Positions 24,181 through 31,158 are shown, counted from the first letter of the stretch. The stretch is DNA of 31,158 nt from JAAGZL01 sp050288625 (GCA_050288625.1 JBNKEE010000039.1:1-31158), one strand, 5' to 3'. Numbers and translations: made by a program. Notes: a model not told the origin generated them from the letters alone.

Positions 24181-24660
24181 TTAGCCACAGCCACATCCAG
24201 CAAAGTCCACTTCAGTGGTCTCGCTATACAGCCGATCTCCCGACTTTAGTATGGCTATGATCTCACCTTTGTCTTCCATGGTTATTCTGGTATGAAGAGA
24301 TGCTGCATCCTTGTTTTTGAACTTAAAGGTTGCCGCCAGTGGTTGCTGGTTGTTAGGCGCTAATATAGTAATAGAGTCAACGCCAGGAATCATTGTTGAT
24401 ACACGTACGGTTACCTGAGTCCCTCCGTCGCCCAAGTGGGGACGAGCTCGAAGTGTGATTAGTCGTTGTTGGCTTGTGGTTTTGTCTGATCCGTAAAGTG
24501 CGTTTAGCGCATCAGTGACGGAGGTTGACTTGAAAGCGGACTTGGGCCAGTTTGCCAAGACTTGGGTCGGCTTTAATAAGCCAGCGCAGAACGTTGTGGT
24601 TATGGCGCTATTAAGCAATAGGTATTTTAGAAACGCTCTGCGCCTGTGGTCTATCTGCAT
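24181..24660 (-). CDS. soxY: Thiosulfate-oxidation carrier subunit SoxY
   Basis: This 159-residue sulfur carrier has a Tat signal (RRRAFLKYLLLN), then the SoxY core with HLGDGGTQVTVRVSTMIPGVDS. The C-terminal swinging arm normally ends in GGCGG, whose cysteine carries the sulfur. Here it ends DFAGCGCG, so the penultimate block has two cysteines and the first Gly is Ala. SoxY and SoxZ are together but no soxA, X, B or CD is in view. That fits organisms whose sox genes are scattered. Confidence 0.93.
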   Translation of the reverse strand: MQIDHRRRAFLKYLLLNSAITTTFCAGLLKPTQVLANWPKSAFKSTSVTDALNALYGSDKTTSQQRLITLRARPHLGDGGTQVTVRVSTMIPGVDSITILAPNNQQPLAATFKFKNKDAASLHTRITMEDKGEIIAILKSGDRLYSETTEVDFAGCGCG

Positions 24661-24715
24661 AAATCTTTCCGGTGCTGATTATGTTATATGTTATTGCTGT
24701 TTCAACTGAATATTT

Positions 24716-26206
24716 TTAATTCTTGCGTTTCATAAGATCAAGCTGTTCTTCTTTTATTTCTTTTAATCTTGCTGCCATCTTTGCATTTAGATATAGATCA
24801 TTGCTGCGATTGTTAAGACCGATCTCTAGTTGTCTCTGCGCAGAAGTCAGATCACCTGAAAGGTAGTAATATTCAGCTAGTAGATGATGCCCTTGGGAGT
24901 TATGTCCTGCCTTGCCGGCAGCAAGAGCTGCTAGCTTGTATATGCCGGGGTCATCTGGTCTGGTTATTATCAGTTTCTCAAGCAGTTTCTGGGACTTTGC
25001 TGCATGGCCGCTGTGTACAAGTGTATTCGCGTAGTGAATGGTAAGCGGATAGTTACCAGGATGAGTCCTTAAGCCATTTTTCAAAATGTTGAGCGATTGG
25101 TTGACCTGTTTCGTTTGGTATAGGATTTCCGCCTTTGCAATAATATAGTGCACCCTGCTGCGATCTTTGGCTAGCAAAAGGGTTACCTGTTCCAACGCCT
25201 CTTTGTAATTGTGGGCTCTGATTAGTGCGCGGACTAGTCCATATCTTTGCGCCTCCGCATTGCGATAGCGCCCATCCGCTAATGTTTTTTTGAAAAATTT
25301 TATGGCCTGTCCCGGGTTGACGAACTTCTGTTCGCGCAGGATGGTGTGGGTAAGAAAATAGTCCTTGCTGTCCTTATACTGTCGATATGGATAGGATTCT
25401 GCACGCCCCATGGATTCGGCCATACGATTTTTGGTGATGGGGTGGGTCTGTAGGAATTCAGGTAGTGTATGGCTGTCGTATGCCATGTTGACCTTGCCAA
25501 GGCGTCTGAAAAAAGTAGGCATGGCGCGGGGGTCAAATCTGGAGTCAGCCAAGATCTTTATGCCTATGTTGTCAGCCTCTTTTTCATTTTCACGTGTGAA
25601 GTTGATCTGCTTTTGTAGCATGCCGGCTTGAACTCCAACCACCGCTGCTCTGCCTACATTGGAGTTTTTGGATGCGGCGCCCAGGACGATAGCTGCTATT
25701 ACAGCTGCCGTGCCGGCAATGCCCATACCTTCTGCCATATCGAATGTTCGGGCTAGGTGTTTTTGGGTGACGTGGGCTATTTCGTGGGCTACGACAGATG
25801 CCAGCTCGCTTTCAGATTCCGTGGTAAGGATAAGGCCTGTGTGTACACCTATATTTCCCGCAGGTCCGGCAAAGGCGTTCACCACCGGGTCTTCCACCAG
25901 GAAGAATGTGAAGTGCTGGCTGGCGTCACCGCTGTTGGCTATTAACCGGGCGCCTAGGGACTCGATGTATGAAATAAGCAATGGGTCTGTTGCCAACTTC
26001 ATCGACTTGTTGATGTAGCGCATAAATGCTTGACCAAGTCGCCGTTCTTCTGTTGGCGTCATGATGCTGCCGCTTGAGTCGCCAAAATCAGGCAGGTCAA
26101 AATCTGCAGCCATCACAGAGGTGAAACAGGTTAAATGGAGCAGCATGATGCTGATGAAGAATACCATGCAGCGTGTATGTGGTTTATGTGGTGAAAACAG
26201 TTCCAT
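24716..26206 (-). CDS. BepA-like M48 metalloprotease with TPR domain
   Basis: This 496-residue periplasmic zinc protease resembles BepA/YfgC, which acts on assembly of outer-membrane proteins. The signal region (about 14-33) precedes FDLPDFGDSSGSIMTPTEERRLGQ. The zinc site is HEIAHVTQKH (HEXXH) with the third ligand in NEKEADNIG. The second half (about 285-490) holds TPR-like helices. A start at the internal ATG 26167 is possible, and neither has a good ribosome site. It is 55 bases upstream of soxY on the same strand and could be co-transcribed, but the functions look unrelated. Confidence 0.92.
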   Translation of the reverse strand: MELFSPHKPHTRCMVFFISIMLLHLTCFTSVMAADFDLPDFGDSSGSIMTPTEERRLGQAFMRYINKSMKLATDPLLISYIESLGARLIANSGDASQHFTFFLVEDPVVNAFAGPAGNIGVHTGLILTTESESELASVVAHEIAHVTQKHLARTFDMAEGMGIAGTAAVIAAIVLGAASKNSNVGRAAVVGVQAGMLQKQINFTRENEKEADNIGIKILADSRFDPRAMPTFFRRLGKVNMAYDSHTLPEFLQTHPITKNRMAESMGRAESYPYRQYKDSKDYFLTHTILREQKFVNPGQAIKFFKKTLADGRYRNAEAQRYGLVRALIRAHNYKEALEQVTLLLAKDRSRVHYIIAKAEILYQTKQVNQSLNILKNGLRTHPGNYPLTIHYANTLVHSGHAAKSQKLLEKLIITRPDDPGIYKLAALAAGKAGHNSQGHHLLAEYYYLSGDLTSAQRQLEIGLNNRSNDLYLNAKMAARLKEIKEEQLDLMKRKN

Positions 26207-26294
26207 CAGTCAAAAGACTAGCGTAGTTGGCCGAAGTTCCAATACTAGCAGTTATTCCTCTGGTTGTGGCTATGGGTAAGTAAATTATTGTAGG

Positions 26295-27236
26295 ATGAGG
26301 CCAATTACTTATAGAAACACGGTAACCAGCCAGATGAACAGCACCCTAGCCACCCCTTTTGATCTAGCCAATGAGGGCGATTATATAGAGTGGCGTGACA
26401 AGAAACTTGATAGCTATCCGGGTGCCACGGCAGATCTGCTGGTGGAGCTAGGTGATCCACGAACCCTGACCGACAGCGAATACGAGGCATTGCTATCACG
26501 TATGCGCAAGACCAATATGGTGCTCTATGTAAGTGGTACCGGTGACGATCCCGACCCGGATATCCCCATAGCCCTGGGTCGTCGTTTCGGGTTGAATAAT
26601 CTGGACCGCAACTGGCTGGGGGACGACAGTGGGCTTACCTCTCTTACGGTGCAGGAAGCAGGCACCCGCCAGTTCTATATCCCCTACACCGACCGTCCTA
26701 TCAAGTGGCACACCGACGGTTACTACAACACCGCCGATCACCAGATCCACGGCCTGATGCTGCACTGTGTGCAAAGTGCAGCGCAAGGAGGGGAGAACGC
26801 TCTGATGGACCACGAGGTGGCCTACATATTGTTGCGGGAGGAGAACCCAGACTACATTCGGGCGCTGATGGCACCAGATGTCATGACCATCCCATGCCGT
26901 ACCGAGCAGGGCGAGGTGGCCAGGGCGGAGGAGAGCGGTCCAGTGTTTTCCACCACACCAGAAGGAGAGCTGCATATGCGTTTCACAGAACGCAAGCGCA
27001 ACATAATCTGGAAGGATGATGCGTTGACTCTGGAGGCTGTCGATTATCTGAAAGAATTGTTGGCGAGTGATTCACCCTATATCTTCCGCGGGCGTCTGGA
27101 GCCTGGCATGGGGCTGATTAGCAACAATGTCCTGCACGACCGCACCGCATTCAGCGATGACAGTGAGCATAAGCGGTTGCTGTATCGGGCGCGTTATTAT
27201 GATCGGGTGGAGGGGACGGGGTTTAGGTATATTTAG
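26295..27236 (+). CDS. TauD/TfdA-type dioxygenase-like protein
   Basis: This 313-residue protein has the Fe(II)/2-oxoglutarate dioxygenase fold, as in taurine dioxygenase. Iron-ligand motifs are WHTDGYY (His and Asp) and the distal His in ISNNVLHDRTAF. Arg in LLYRARYYDR fits the oxoglutarate-binding position. The FRG/IFRGRLEPGMG block precedes the distal His. The start is uncertain. ATG 26295 gives the longer form, and ATG 26334 (MNSTLATPFDL) may be the true one, since that is where the recognisable sequence begins. The substrate is unknown. The gene stands alone. Confidence 0.9.
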   Translation: MRPITYRNTVTSQMNSTLATPFDLANEGDYIEWRDKKLDSYPGATADLLVELGDPRTLTDSEYEALLSRMRKTNMVLYVSGTGDDPDPDIPIALGRRFGLNNLDRNWLGDDSGLTSLTVQEAGTRQFYIPYTDRPIKWHTDGYYNTADHQIHGLMLHCVQSAAQGGENALMDHEVAYILLREENPDYIRALMAPDVMTIPCRTEQGEVARAEESGPVFSTTPEGELHMRFTERKRNIIWKDDALTLEAVDYLKELLASDSPYIFRGRLEPGMGLISNNVLHDRTAFSDDSEHKRLLYRARYYDRVEGTGFRYI

Positions 27237-27246
27237 ATATTATCCT

Positions 27247-27298
27247 GCGGCTAGGCCGCTGGATTAAAAATCTCCCTCTCCCTGTGAGGGAGAGGGAG
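27247..27298. repeat. Two hairpins after the dioxygenase gene
   Basis: A small stem GCGGC-TAG-GCCGC (27247-27259) is followed by a 12-bp perfect stem CTCCCTCTCCCT-GTG-AGGGAGAGGGAG (27272-27298). The second is a type of pyrimidine-rich intergenic palindrome common in proteobacterial genomes. The convergent genes at 27236 and 27351 flank it, so it may serve as a terminator for either. Confidence 0.6.
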
Positions 27299-27350
27299 TG
27301 GAAAGGTGACTACGAAACTTGTTGCAGATACAGATTTGCGGAGACACTTA

Positions 27351-27617
27351 TCAACAAAGCCGAAATGCACCAATTACTGCAACAATAAGGATCAAATAGC
27401 CAATATAGGCGGAACCATCACCACGCTGTGACCCCCAATGAACTAGGATTGCTCCTACGCTCCCGGCAATAACCGGACCAGGCCAGGATTTGTGTTTAAC
27501 TCCATAGAGCCAGTGGTGGGATGTTTGTTCGGCAGCATCAGGGCAAAACAGTAGCGGCAACAAAATCAGTGCGGCGAAGACTAGAAGAAAAATGGGGTAT
27601 GAAAAACGTATCTGCAT
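27351..27617 (-). CDS. Small membrane protein, unknown
   Basis: This 88-residue protein has an N-terminal hydrophobic stretch (about residues 7-25, ending LLFCPDA). A polar stretch follows (HHWLYGVKHKSW), and then two more helices (about 48-60 and 69-85). The ATG at 27617 is preferred over GTG at 27620 because AAGGAG lies 8 bases upstream. It is the last gene of the leftward group with the cytochrome c and DsrC-like genes. I do not recognise the family. Confidence 0.7.
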   Translation of the reverse strand: MQIRFSYPIFLLVFAALILLPLLFCPDAAEQTSHHWLYGVKHKSWPGPVIAGSVGAILVHWGSQRGDGSAYIGYLILIVAVIGAFRLC

Positions 27618-27664
27618 CACTCAAACTCCTTGATATTGCGGTCAGGCGGATGGACGACAACAAC

Positions 27665-28132
27665 CTACTGCGCCGCCTTCATCATGTACTCAACTGCCGC
27701 AGCAATCTCCTCGTCGCTGAGGTGAACAAAACCACCTTTGGGAGGCATCGTTCCTGTGGAGCCGGTGAAACCGGTGATGGCGTTTTTAAGCAGTGCATCT
27801 TTGCCCTTGGCTATACGGTCTTTCCACAGTGCCGCATCGCCAAATTTGGGTGCACCCGCTACTCCGGTGCCGTGACAGACAACGCAACCGGAATTGAAAA
27901 CTTTCTCACCCAGAGGAACGGGCTCAGCGGCAGGAGCCTTTTCTGCAACTGGCGCTGGTTCGGCAGGTGCAGGTTTTGCAGGGGGTTTGGTGATATTTAA
28001 CTCAGGCATGGTGCCCTTGGCCGGAGCGGCAGATATCTTGCTGTCGGTGCTGGTATCACTACAACCAAGCATACAAGTGGAGATTAGTAGAAATGCTGCA
28101 GCAAGAGTTACACTACCATTCTGGTTCATCAT
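27665..28132 (-). CDS. Lipoprotein class I cytochrome c (c5-like)
   Basis: This 155-residue protein has a lipobox (MLGC) at about residue 24, then a Pro/Ala-rich linker (PPAKPAPAEPAPVAE). The single haem domain follows, with CVVCH and a distal methionine in TGTMPPKGG. The GVAGAPKFGD segment and YMMKAAQ end match the cytochrome c5 type. It transfers electrons in the periplasm and is held in a membrane by lipid. GGAGG lies 8 bases before the ATG. It is 40 bases downstream of the unknown 183-residue protein and probably in the same transcript. Confidence 0.92.
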   Translation of the reverse strand: MMNQNGSVTLAAAFLLISTCMLGCSDTSTDSKISAAPAKGTMPELNITKPPAKPAPAEPAPVAEKAPAAEPVPLGEKVFNSGCVVCHGTGVAGAPKFGDAALWKDRIAKGKDALLKNAITGFTGSTGTMPPKGGFVHLSDEEIAAAVEYMMKAAQ

Positions 28133-28172
28133 GCTCCCAACCTCCCAAAGTAGCTTGTACTTAAATATAGTA

Positions 28173-28724
28173 TCAGGTTAGATCTTTAACAATCCTCTTC
28201 AACTGTTTATAGACCTCCAGCCCATCTTTATCCATCACCTGATCGATCACCCAGCGGTTTTCGCTCTCCGAACCCATGATCTGTTGTATCTCATAGCCAA
28301 GATGGCGCATGAAGGGATAGCTGGGGCCTTCGTCGGTGAAGCCCAGTTCTGAATACTCTTGTGAGCGTTGGTTGAACTTTTCTATGAAGGGGGAGGAGTG
28401 GTCGCCATCACCCAACAGTTCCTGGCGGTTTTCCTGCACATGTCCGGTCAGGTTGCTGACCAGGGCGGTGATGAGCTCTGCGCGTTGTTGTTGATCAAAT
28501 CGGTCATGCATCAGGCGATCTACTATCTGGACTTGAAAGATGAGGTACTCTTCGATGACGGCCAGGCGCTGCTCGTCTGATTGATATTCAAACCTTTCGC
28601 TATACAGGGTCATCGCCTTGTCCATGGCGATACGCCAGCCGTTGAAGGCGATGGCGCCGGCGGTCTCTTCGGTCGACCTCTCTCTCTCTTCCTTGTGCCA
28701 GTGACTCTTTATTCTAACTGCCAA
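28173..28724 (-). CDS. Conserved-looking protein of unknown function
   Basis: This 183-residue soluble, helical protein is not of a named family. The start is set at TTG 28724, read as MAVRIKSHWHK, because GGAG lies 7 bases upstream. An in-frame extension to 28766 runs through the palindrome at 28737-28766 and is unlikely. The residues that follow (GAIAFNGWRIAMDKAMTLY, VIEEYLIFQVQIVDRLMHDR) are strongly helical and could bind a partner. I recall similar unnamed proteins beside DsrC-like genes in sulfur oxidisers, but no search was run. It is downstream of the hairpin and the DsrC-like gene. Confidence 0.8.
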   Translation of the reverse strand: MAVRIKSHWHKEERERSTEETAGAIAFNGWRIAMDKAMTLYSERFEYQSDEQRLAVIEEYLIFQVQIVDRLMHDRFDQQQRAELITALVSNLTGHVQENRQELLGDGDHSSPFIEKFNQRSQEYSELGFTDEGPSYPFMRHLGYEIQQIMGSESENRWVIDQVMDKDGLEVYKQLKRIVKDLT

Positions 28725-28736
28725 TTGAGGTCTCCA

Positions 28737-28766
28737 TTGGGCCTGCCGGCGTACCGGCAGGCCCAA
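28737..28766 (-). promoter_or_regulatory. 13-bp perfect hairpin between DsrC-like gene and the next
   Basis: On the minus strand the arms TTGGGCCTGCCGG and CCGGCAGGCCCAA enclose the loop TACG, so the RNA has a UACG (UNCG-class) loop. No T tract follows. The stem ends one base before the GGAG ribosome site of the 183-residue protein. It could stabilise or stop the upstream mRNA, or be cut by a ribonuclease. It begins 13 bases after the DsrC-like stop. Confidence 0.75.
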
Positions 28767-28779
28767 CAGTCAGTGGATA

Positions 28780-29124
28780 TTAATAGCCACCCTTACGGCG
28801 GGTTTCTGGCAGTCCGGCGATCTTGCCGGCCTCTTTGGCTGGTCCCCTGGGGAACAGGACGTAGAGGGCCTTGGTGTCTACTTTATCCAGGTCGGTCCAG
28901 ATATCCTTGAAGTGCTTGACCATGTGGCGCTCGTTGGGCTGATTTTCGTTGTTGTTGAAGTACTCGTCGCGCAGGTAGTTGATTACGTCCCAGGACTTGT
29001 CGGTCAACTCCACGCCTTCTTCCGCGGCGATCACCTTGGCCAGGTCTTCACTCCAGTCATCAAGATTTTCCAGATAACCATTGGCGTTGGTTGCAATGGT
29101 GGTACCGTTTACCTCATATGCCAT
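28780..29124 (-). CDS. DsrC/TusE-family protein lacking all cysteines
   Basis: This 114-residue protein is clearly of the DsrC/TusE/DsvC family, which carries sulfur on C-terminal cysteines. Family blocks include NGYLENLDDWSEDLAKVIAAEEG, LTDKSWDVINYLRDEYF, and LFPRGPAKEAGKIAGLP. The family end, typically GLPxPxxC with Cys in the last or next-to-last position, is here GLPETRRKGGY. The upstream Cys position (within KEAGKIAG) is Gly. No cysteine occurs anywhere in the protein. It therefore cannot carry sulfur and may be a binding or regulatory paralogue (some literature groups these as RspA-type, from memory). AAGGAG lies 7 bases before the ATG, in a 110-base gap after the Cas6-like gene. Confidence 0.93.
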   Translation of the reverse strand: MAYEVNGTTIATNANGYLENLDDWSEDLAKVIAAEEGVELTDKSWDVINYLRDEYFNNNENQPNERHMVKHFKDIWTDLDKVDTKALYVLFPRGPAKEAGKIAGLPETRRKGGY

Positions 29125-29234
29125 ATCTTTTCTCCTTACTTCTATTTTGTGTTGATCTGTTTTTGTTTGCCTGATTAAAACCCGTCGCTATAGAGGAAAG
29201 GCAAAGAAGTTAATTAAATTAACATGAACGAATA

Positions 29235-29888
29235 TTATATGCTCTTTGACGCGACGAACAAGCCGATTCCCATATGTCGATAGGGGCCGACGCCGCTGAC
29301 CTGCAGTTTTACCGCGTCCTGTACCGAGAGACCGCTCACCATGAGTGACTTGGTGTGGATCTGGCCATCCGGGGTGGCGAATGAGTGACCCTGTCCAGAT
29401 AGGATCTTGGTGAATCTTAGGTCCAGAGCGCGCAACTCCTGCACCATGCGCTGGGTAAACGCCTCTTCGTCTTCTGCGATTTCCGAGTGTACGTAGCGAG
29501 AATAGAGGGTGTTGCTGTTGCCCAGGAGCATGGCCTTGGCCGGACCGATCTCCATCTTGCGCCCGGCTATATCCAGGGTCTTTCCGCAGAGTTCCTGTGC
29601 GTCCTCTATTCTGGCCTTGGGCAGGCGCAGGCGCAACTTGGTCCTTTTTGATAGCAGGATGGTCTCATCCGGCCCTTGCGGGCGTTGCCAGCCGTGCATG
29701 GATGCACCGCCGTATATGATGTGTAGTCCATACTCGGGTTGGTCGGCAAACCAGGGCAGTATCTCGATGATGGCGCTGGAGAGGGCGTAGGCGTGATCCA
29801 CCGGGATGGATGGGCACTCTATGCTGAATGCCAGGTCTACCACATCGTCCGGTATCTGGTATTGGACCTCTTCTTCATCCTGCCACAT
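29235..29888 (-). CDS. Cas6/Cmx6-like RNA endoribonuclease-family protein
   Basis: This 217-residue protein resembles the Cas6 subtype Cmx6 (type I-MYXAN; Pfam Cas6 family PF09559, from memory), which processes CRISPR RNA. The match is in the whole layout. It covers VVDLAFSIECPSIPVDHAYALSSAI at the start, GIHIIYGG-type strand near 60, and the end SVQDAVKLQVSG followed by GPYRHMGIGLFVA. The last part is the Gly-rich loop of Cas6. The start has AAGG 7 bases upstream. No CRISPR array and no other cas gene is visible, so its RNA is unknown. It sits 15 bases after the 232-residue gene. Confidence 0.75.
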   Translation of the reverse strand: MWQDEEEVQYQIPDDVVDLAFSIECPSIPVDHAYALSSAIIEILPWFADQPEYGLHIIYGGASMHGWQRPQGPDETILLSKRTKLRLRLPKARIEDAQELCGKTLDIAGRKMEIGPAKAMLLGNSNTLYSRYVHSEIAEDEEAFTQRMVQELRALDLRFTKILSGQGHSFATPDGQIHTKSLMVSGLSVQDAVKLQVSGVGPYRHMGIGLFVASKSI

Positions 29889-29903
29889 ATATGTACCTTA
29901 GGC

Positions 29904-30602
29904 TTATGCCGGGATTAGATCGCGCAACCGGTCGCGGTCGTACCACCAGTCGCCGTTGTTCAGAAGATCCAGGACCTTGGCCAGACGCGGCAGAAATTTG
30001 TCCGGGTCGTTCAGTTCCAGTTGTTCCACCCAAAAATCAAAGATCTCCTTCTCTTCCACCTGGCTATGACGTCTGGCCACCTGACCCAACAGCTGCCTGG
30101 TGAAGAAACGCAGCTCTTCCAGCTGTTCACCTGCAGCACGCAGATCCACTAGATAGCATGCCGTTGCGGCTGCAACTGCAGCCCCGTCAGAGTTATCTGG
30201 GGTCTCGTCCACCAGATGCTGCAGCATGGCGACGCTCAGCTCTGGTTCGATGGGGAAGGTGACCCCCAGCCAGATACCGTGGGCCAGGGCCTGGATAGAG
30301 TTATCCAGATCAGCCTGATACATAACATCACAGGCCTCTACTGCCTGGGTCCAGAATTGTTCGGCCAGGGCCTGGTCGAGGCAACCCTTGGCGCGATTCC
30401 AGGCCTCATCCTTGCGTTCCAGATCCAGCAGCAGATAGCAGCTGTCCAGGGTGGGTTTGAGTCGCTCAATGGTGGTGGCATCTGGCGGTAGGTTATTGAT
30501 GGCATTCTGGATGTCCAGCAGTTTGGACTCCAGGTGCTGCATCGATGGTGTTGCATCTTCAGTGCTGTTACCAAGGACAAATTCGTTTTTCAGGTACTTC
30601 AT
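29904..30602 (-). CDS. Helical protein of unknown function
   Basis: This 232-residue soluble acidic protein is not recognised. It looks all-helical (for example LESKLLDIQNAINNLPP, TIERLKPTLDSCYLLLDLERKDEAWNRAKGC) and could be TPR-like, though I see no clear repeats. The C-terminal part (FWVEQLELNDPDKFLPRLAKVLDLLNNGDWWYDRDRLRDLI) is distinctive. It lies 15 bases before the Cas6-like gene and 16 bases after the 58-residue gene, so it belongs with them. The start is not backed by a strong ribosome site, and an internal ATG is possible. Confidence 0.8.
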   Translation of the reverse strand: MKYLKNEFVLGNSTEDATPSMQHLESKLLDIQNAINNLPPDATTIERLKPTLDSCYLLLDLERKDEAWNRAKGCLDQALAEQFWTQAVEACDVMYQADLDNSIQALAHGIWLGVTFPIEPELSVAMLQHLVDETPDNSDGAAVAAATACYLVDLRAAGEQLEELRFFTRQLLGQVARRHSQVEEKEIFDFWVEQLELNDPDKFLPRLAKVLDLLNNGDWWYDRDRLRDLIPA

Positions 30603-30618
30603 AGGTATATATGCTATC

Positions 30619-30795
30619 TCAGGTAAATGCCGCCTCCAGGCGGTCTTCCCAATCCTCCGGGGTGTCCTGATATTGGGGTTTTACATCGATACGGAAGAAC
30701 ATCTCACTCTTGGAGCGCTCTTTAACCTTTGCCAGCAGCTCATTAAAGGATTCTAGATCCGGGTTTTGGATCAATATCTCACTTAAATACAACAT
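30619..30795 (-). CDS. Small protein, unknown
   Basis: This 58-residue soluble protein runs from ATG at 30795 and begins MLYLSEILIQNPDLESFNE. It continues LLAKVKERSKSEMFFRIDVKP and ends WEDRLEAAFT. Alternating charged and hydrophobic residues suggest helix-strand-helix. An in-frame TTG at 30804 would add three residues. It is 16 bases upstream of the 232-residue gene and is the first visible gene of the leftward group. The family is not recognised. Confidence 0.6.
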   Translation of the reverse strand: MLYLSEILIQNPDLESFNELLAKVKERSKSEMFFRIDVKPQYQDTPEDWEDRLEAAFT

Positions 30796-30804
30796 TCGGA
30801 TCAA

Positions 30805-31158
30805 GACCTCAGTTCTGTGGATTGGGTGTTGGTTGGCATTTAACGTGGAAATAATATGACGTAGTATGCCTGAATGAGGAGCTATTCAACTCTAATAATT
30901 TGGCGTTGGCAAGAGGGTGAGAATATGGAAAATTCGGGCGTAAATGGGGGGTGGAATAGACTGGGTCGTAGGGGGCTGACTGAAAATAACGAGTGTTTTC
31001 AAAGTGGTAATAGCTCAACAAAATATAAATAATATGGCTATTATTTATCCAAATATATCCCAATGGTGATATATTAAAATGCCATATACTATCCCTGCAT
31101 AGGGATATTTTACTCCATTAGGAAATTCTAAACTTTCGACATTCTGAAATAGCTGGCC
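30805..31158. other. Upstream region of the leftward group, AT-rich with palindromes
   Basis: No gene is supported here. A possible minus-strand frame (30809-31063) has unlikely amino-acid composition. The right part has a 10-bp stem ATAAATAATA-TGGC-TATTATTTAT (31025-31048) and a 6-bp stem ATCCCT-GCAT-AGGGAT (31091-31106). The region should hold the promoter for the leftward genes, but I cannot pick a convincing one. Confidence 0.6.

Noticed and set aside
28725..28766. Longer N-terminus of the 183-residue protein
   Set aside because: It would start with TTG inside the perfect palindrome. TTG at 28724 has a GGAG site at the right distance.
29235..29888. CRISPR locus
   Set aside because: I looked for regularly spaced direct repeats around the Cas6-like gene and across the window and saw none. 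No other cas gene is present.
30809..31063. Minus-strand frame of 84 residues
   Set aside because: The composition is rich in Tyr, His, Ser and Pro without a sensible fold, there is no ribosome site, and it covers the expected promoter region and palindromes.

Overview
The window reads as chromosomal DNA from a sulfur-oxidising proteobacterium, most likely a gammaproteobacterium. Supporting signs are an unlinked soxYZ pair with a Tat-type SoxY, a cysteine-free DsrC/TusE-family protein, a rhodanese, a c5-like lipoprotein cytochrome, and a Gram-negative (class GN) sortase with its single target. LpxL-type lipid A acyltransferase, OmpA and MltB-like proteins confirm a Gram-negative envelope. No phage, transposase or CRISPR array is visible, and no gene looks frameshifted. 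The taxonomic placement is inference.

Layout. (1) 2-3877 (+): end of a sortase target protein, its sortase, a nitroreductase behind a perfect 20-bp palindrome, a small membrane protein and a sodium:solute symporter. (2) 3885-6622 (-): OmpA-family lipid/wall protein, MltB-like lytic transglycosylase, acyl-CoA thioesterase. (3) 6954-13194 (+): a compact CoA-ester cluster with a CitE-like lyase, a fused acyl-CoA ligase/CitE-like protein of 840 residues, a mesaconyl-CoA hydratase-like MaoC protein, a malyl-CoA lyase-like protein and a DUF523 protein. The genes nearly touch or overlap, so they probably form one operon for making or cleaving hydroxydicarboxylic acyl-CoAs, as in 3-hydroxypropionate-bicycle-like chemistry. 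(4) 13301-15860 (+): cNMP/CBS/DUF294 protein followed by a DnaQ-like exonuclease. (5) 15890-16183 (-): an unreported 50-residue membrane protein and tRNA-Leu(CAA). (6) 16292-18621 (+): queA and tgt, the two late steps of queuosine synthesis. A probable small RNA lies on the opposite strand in the gap between them.

(7) 18674-19702 (-): glycine-zipper lipoprotein and rhodanese. (8) 19857-23820 (+): LpxL-type acyltransferase, then a von Willebrand A (VWA) membrane protein and a coiled-coil membrane protein. These last two share an eight-residue motif in their predicted cytoplasmic tails. (9) 23839-26206 (-): soxZ, soxY and a BepA-like M48 peptidase with TPRs. (10) 26295-27236 (+): TauD/TfdA-type dioxygenase.

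(11) 27351-30804 (-): a seven-gene group. In transcription order it has a 58-residue protein, a 232-residue helical protein, a Cas6/Cmx6-like RNA endonuclease-family protein, a DsrC-like protein with no cysteine, a 183-residue conserved-looking protein, a cytochrome c and a small membrane protein. A perfect 13-bp hairpin sits between the DsrC-like gene and the next gene. This group is the strongest candidate for an undescribed system, because a CRISPR-type RNA-processing fold appears without any CRISPR array or other cas gene and next to a sulfur-relay-type protein that cannot do thiol chemistry. All family assignments come from reading the protein sequences, without database searches.
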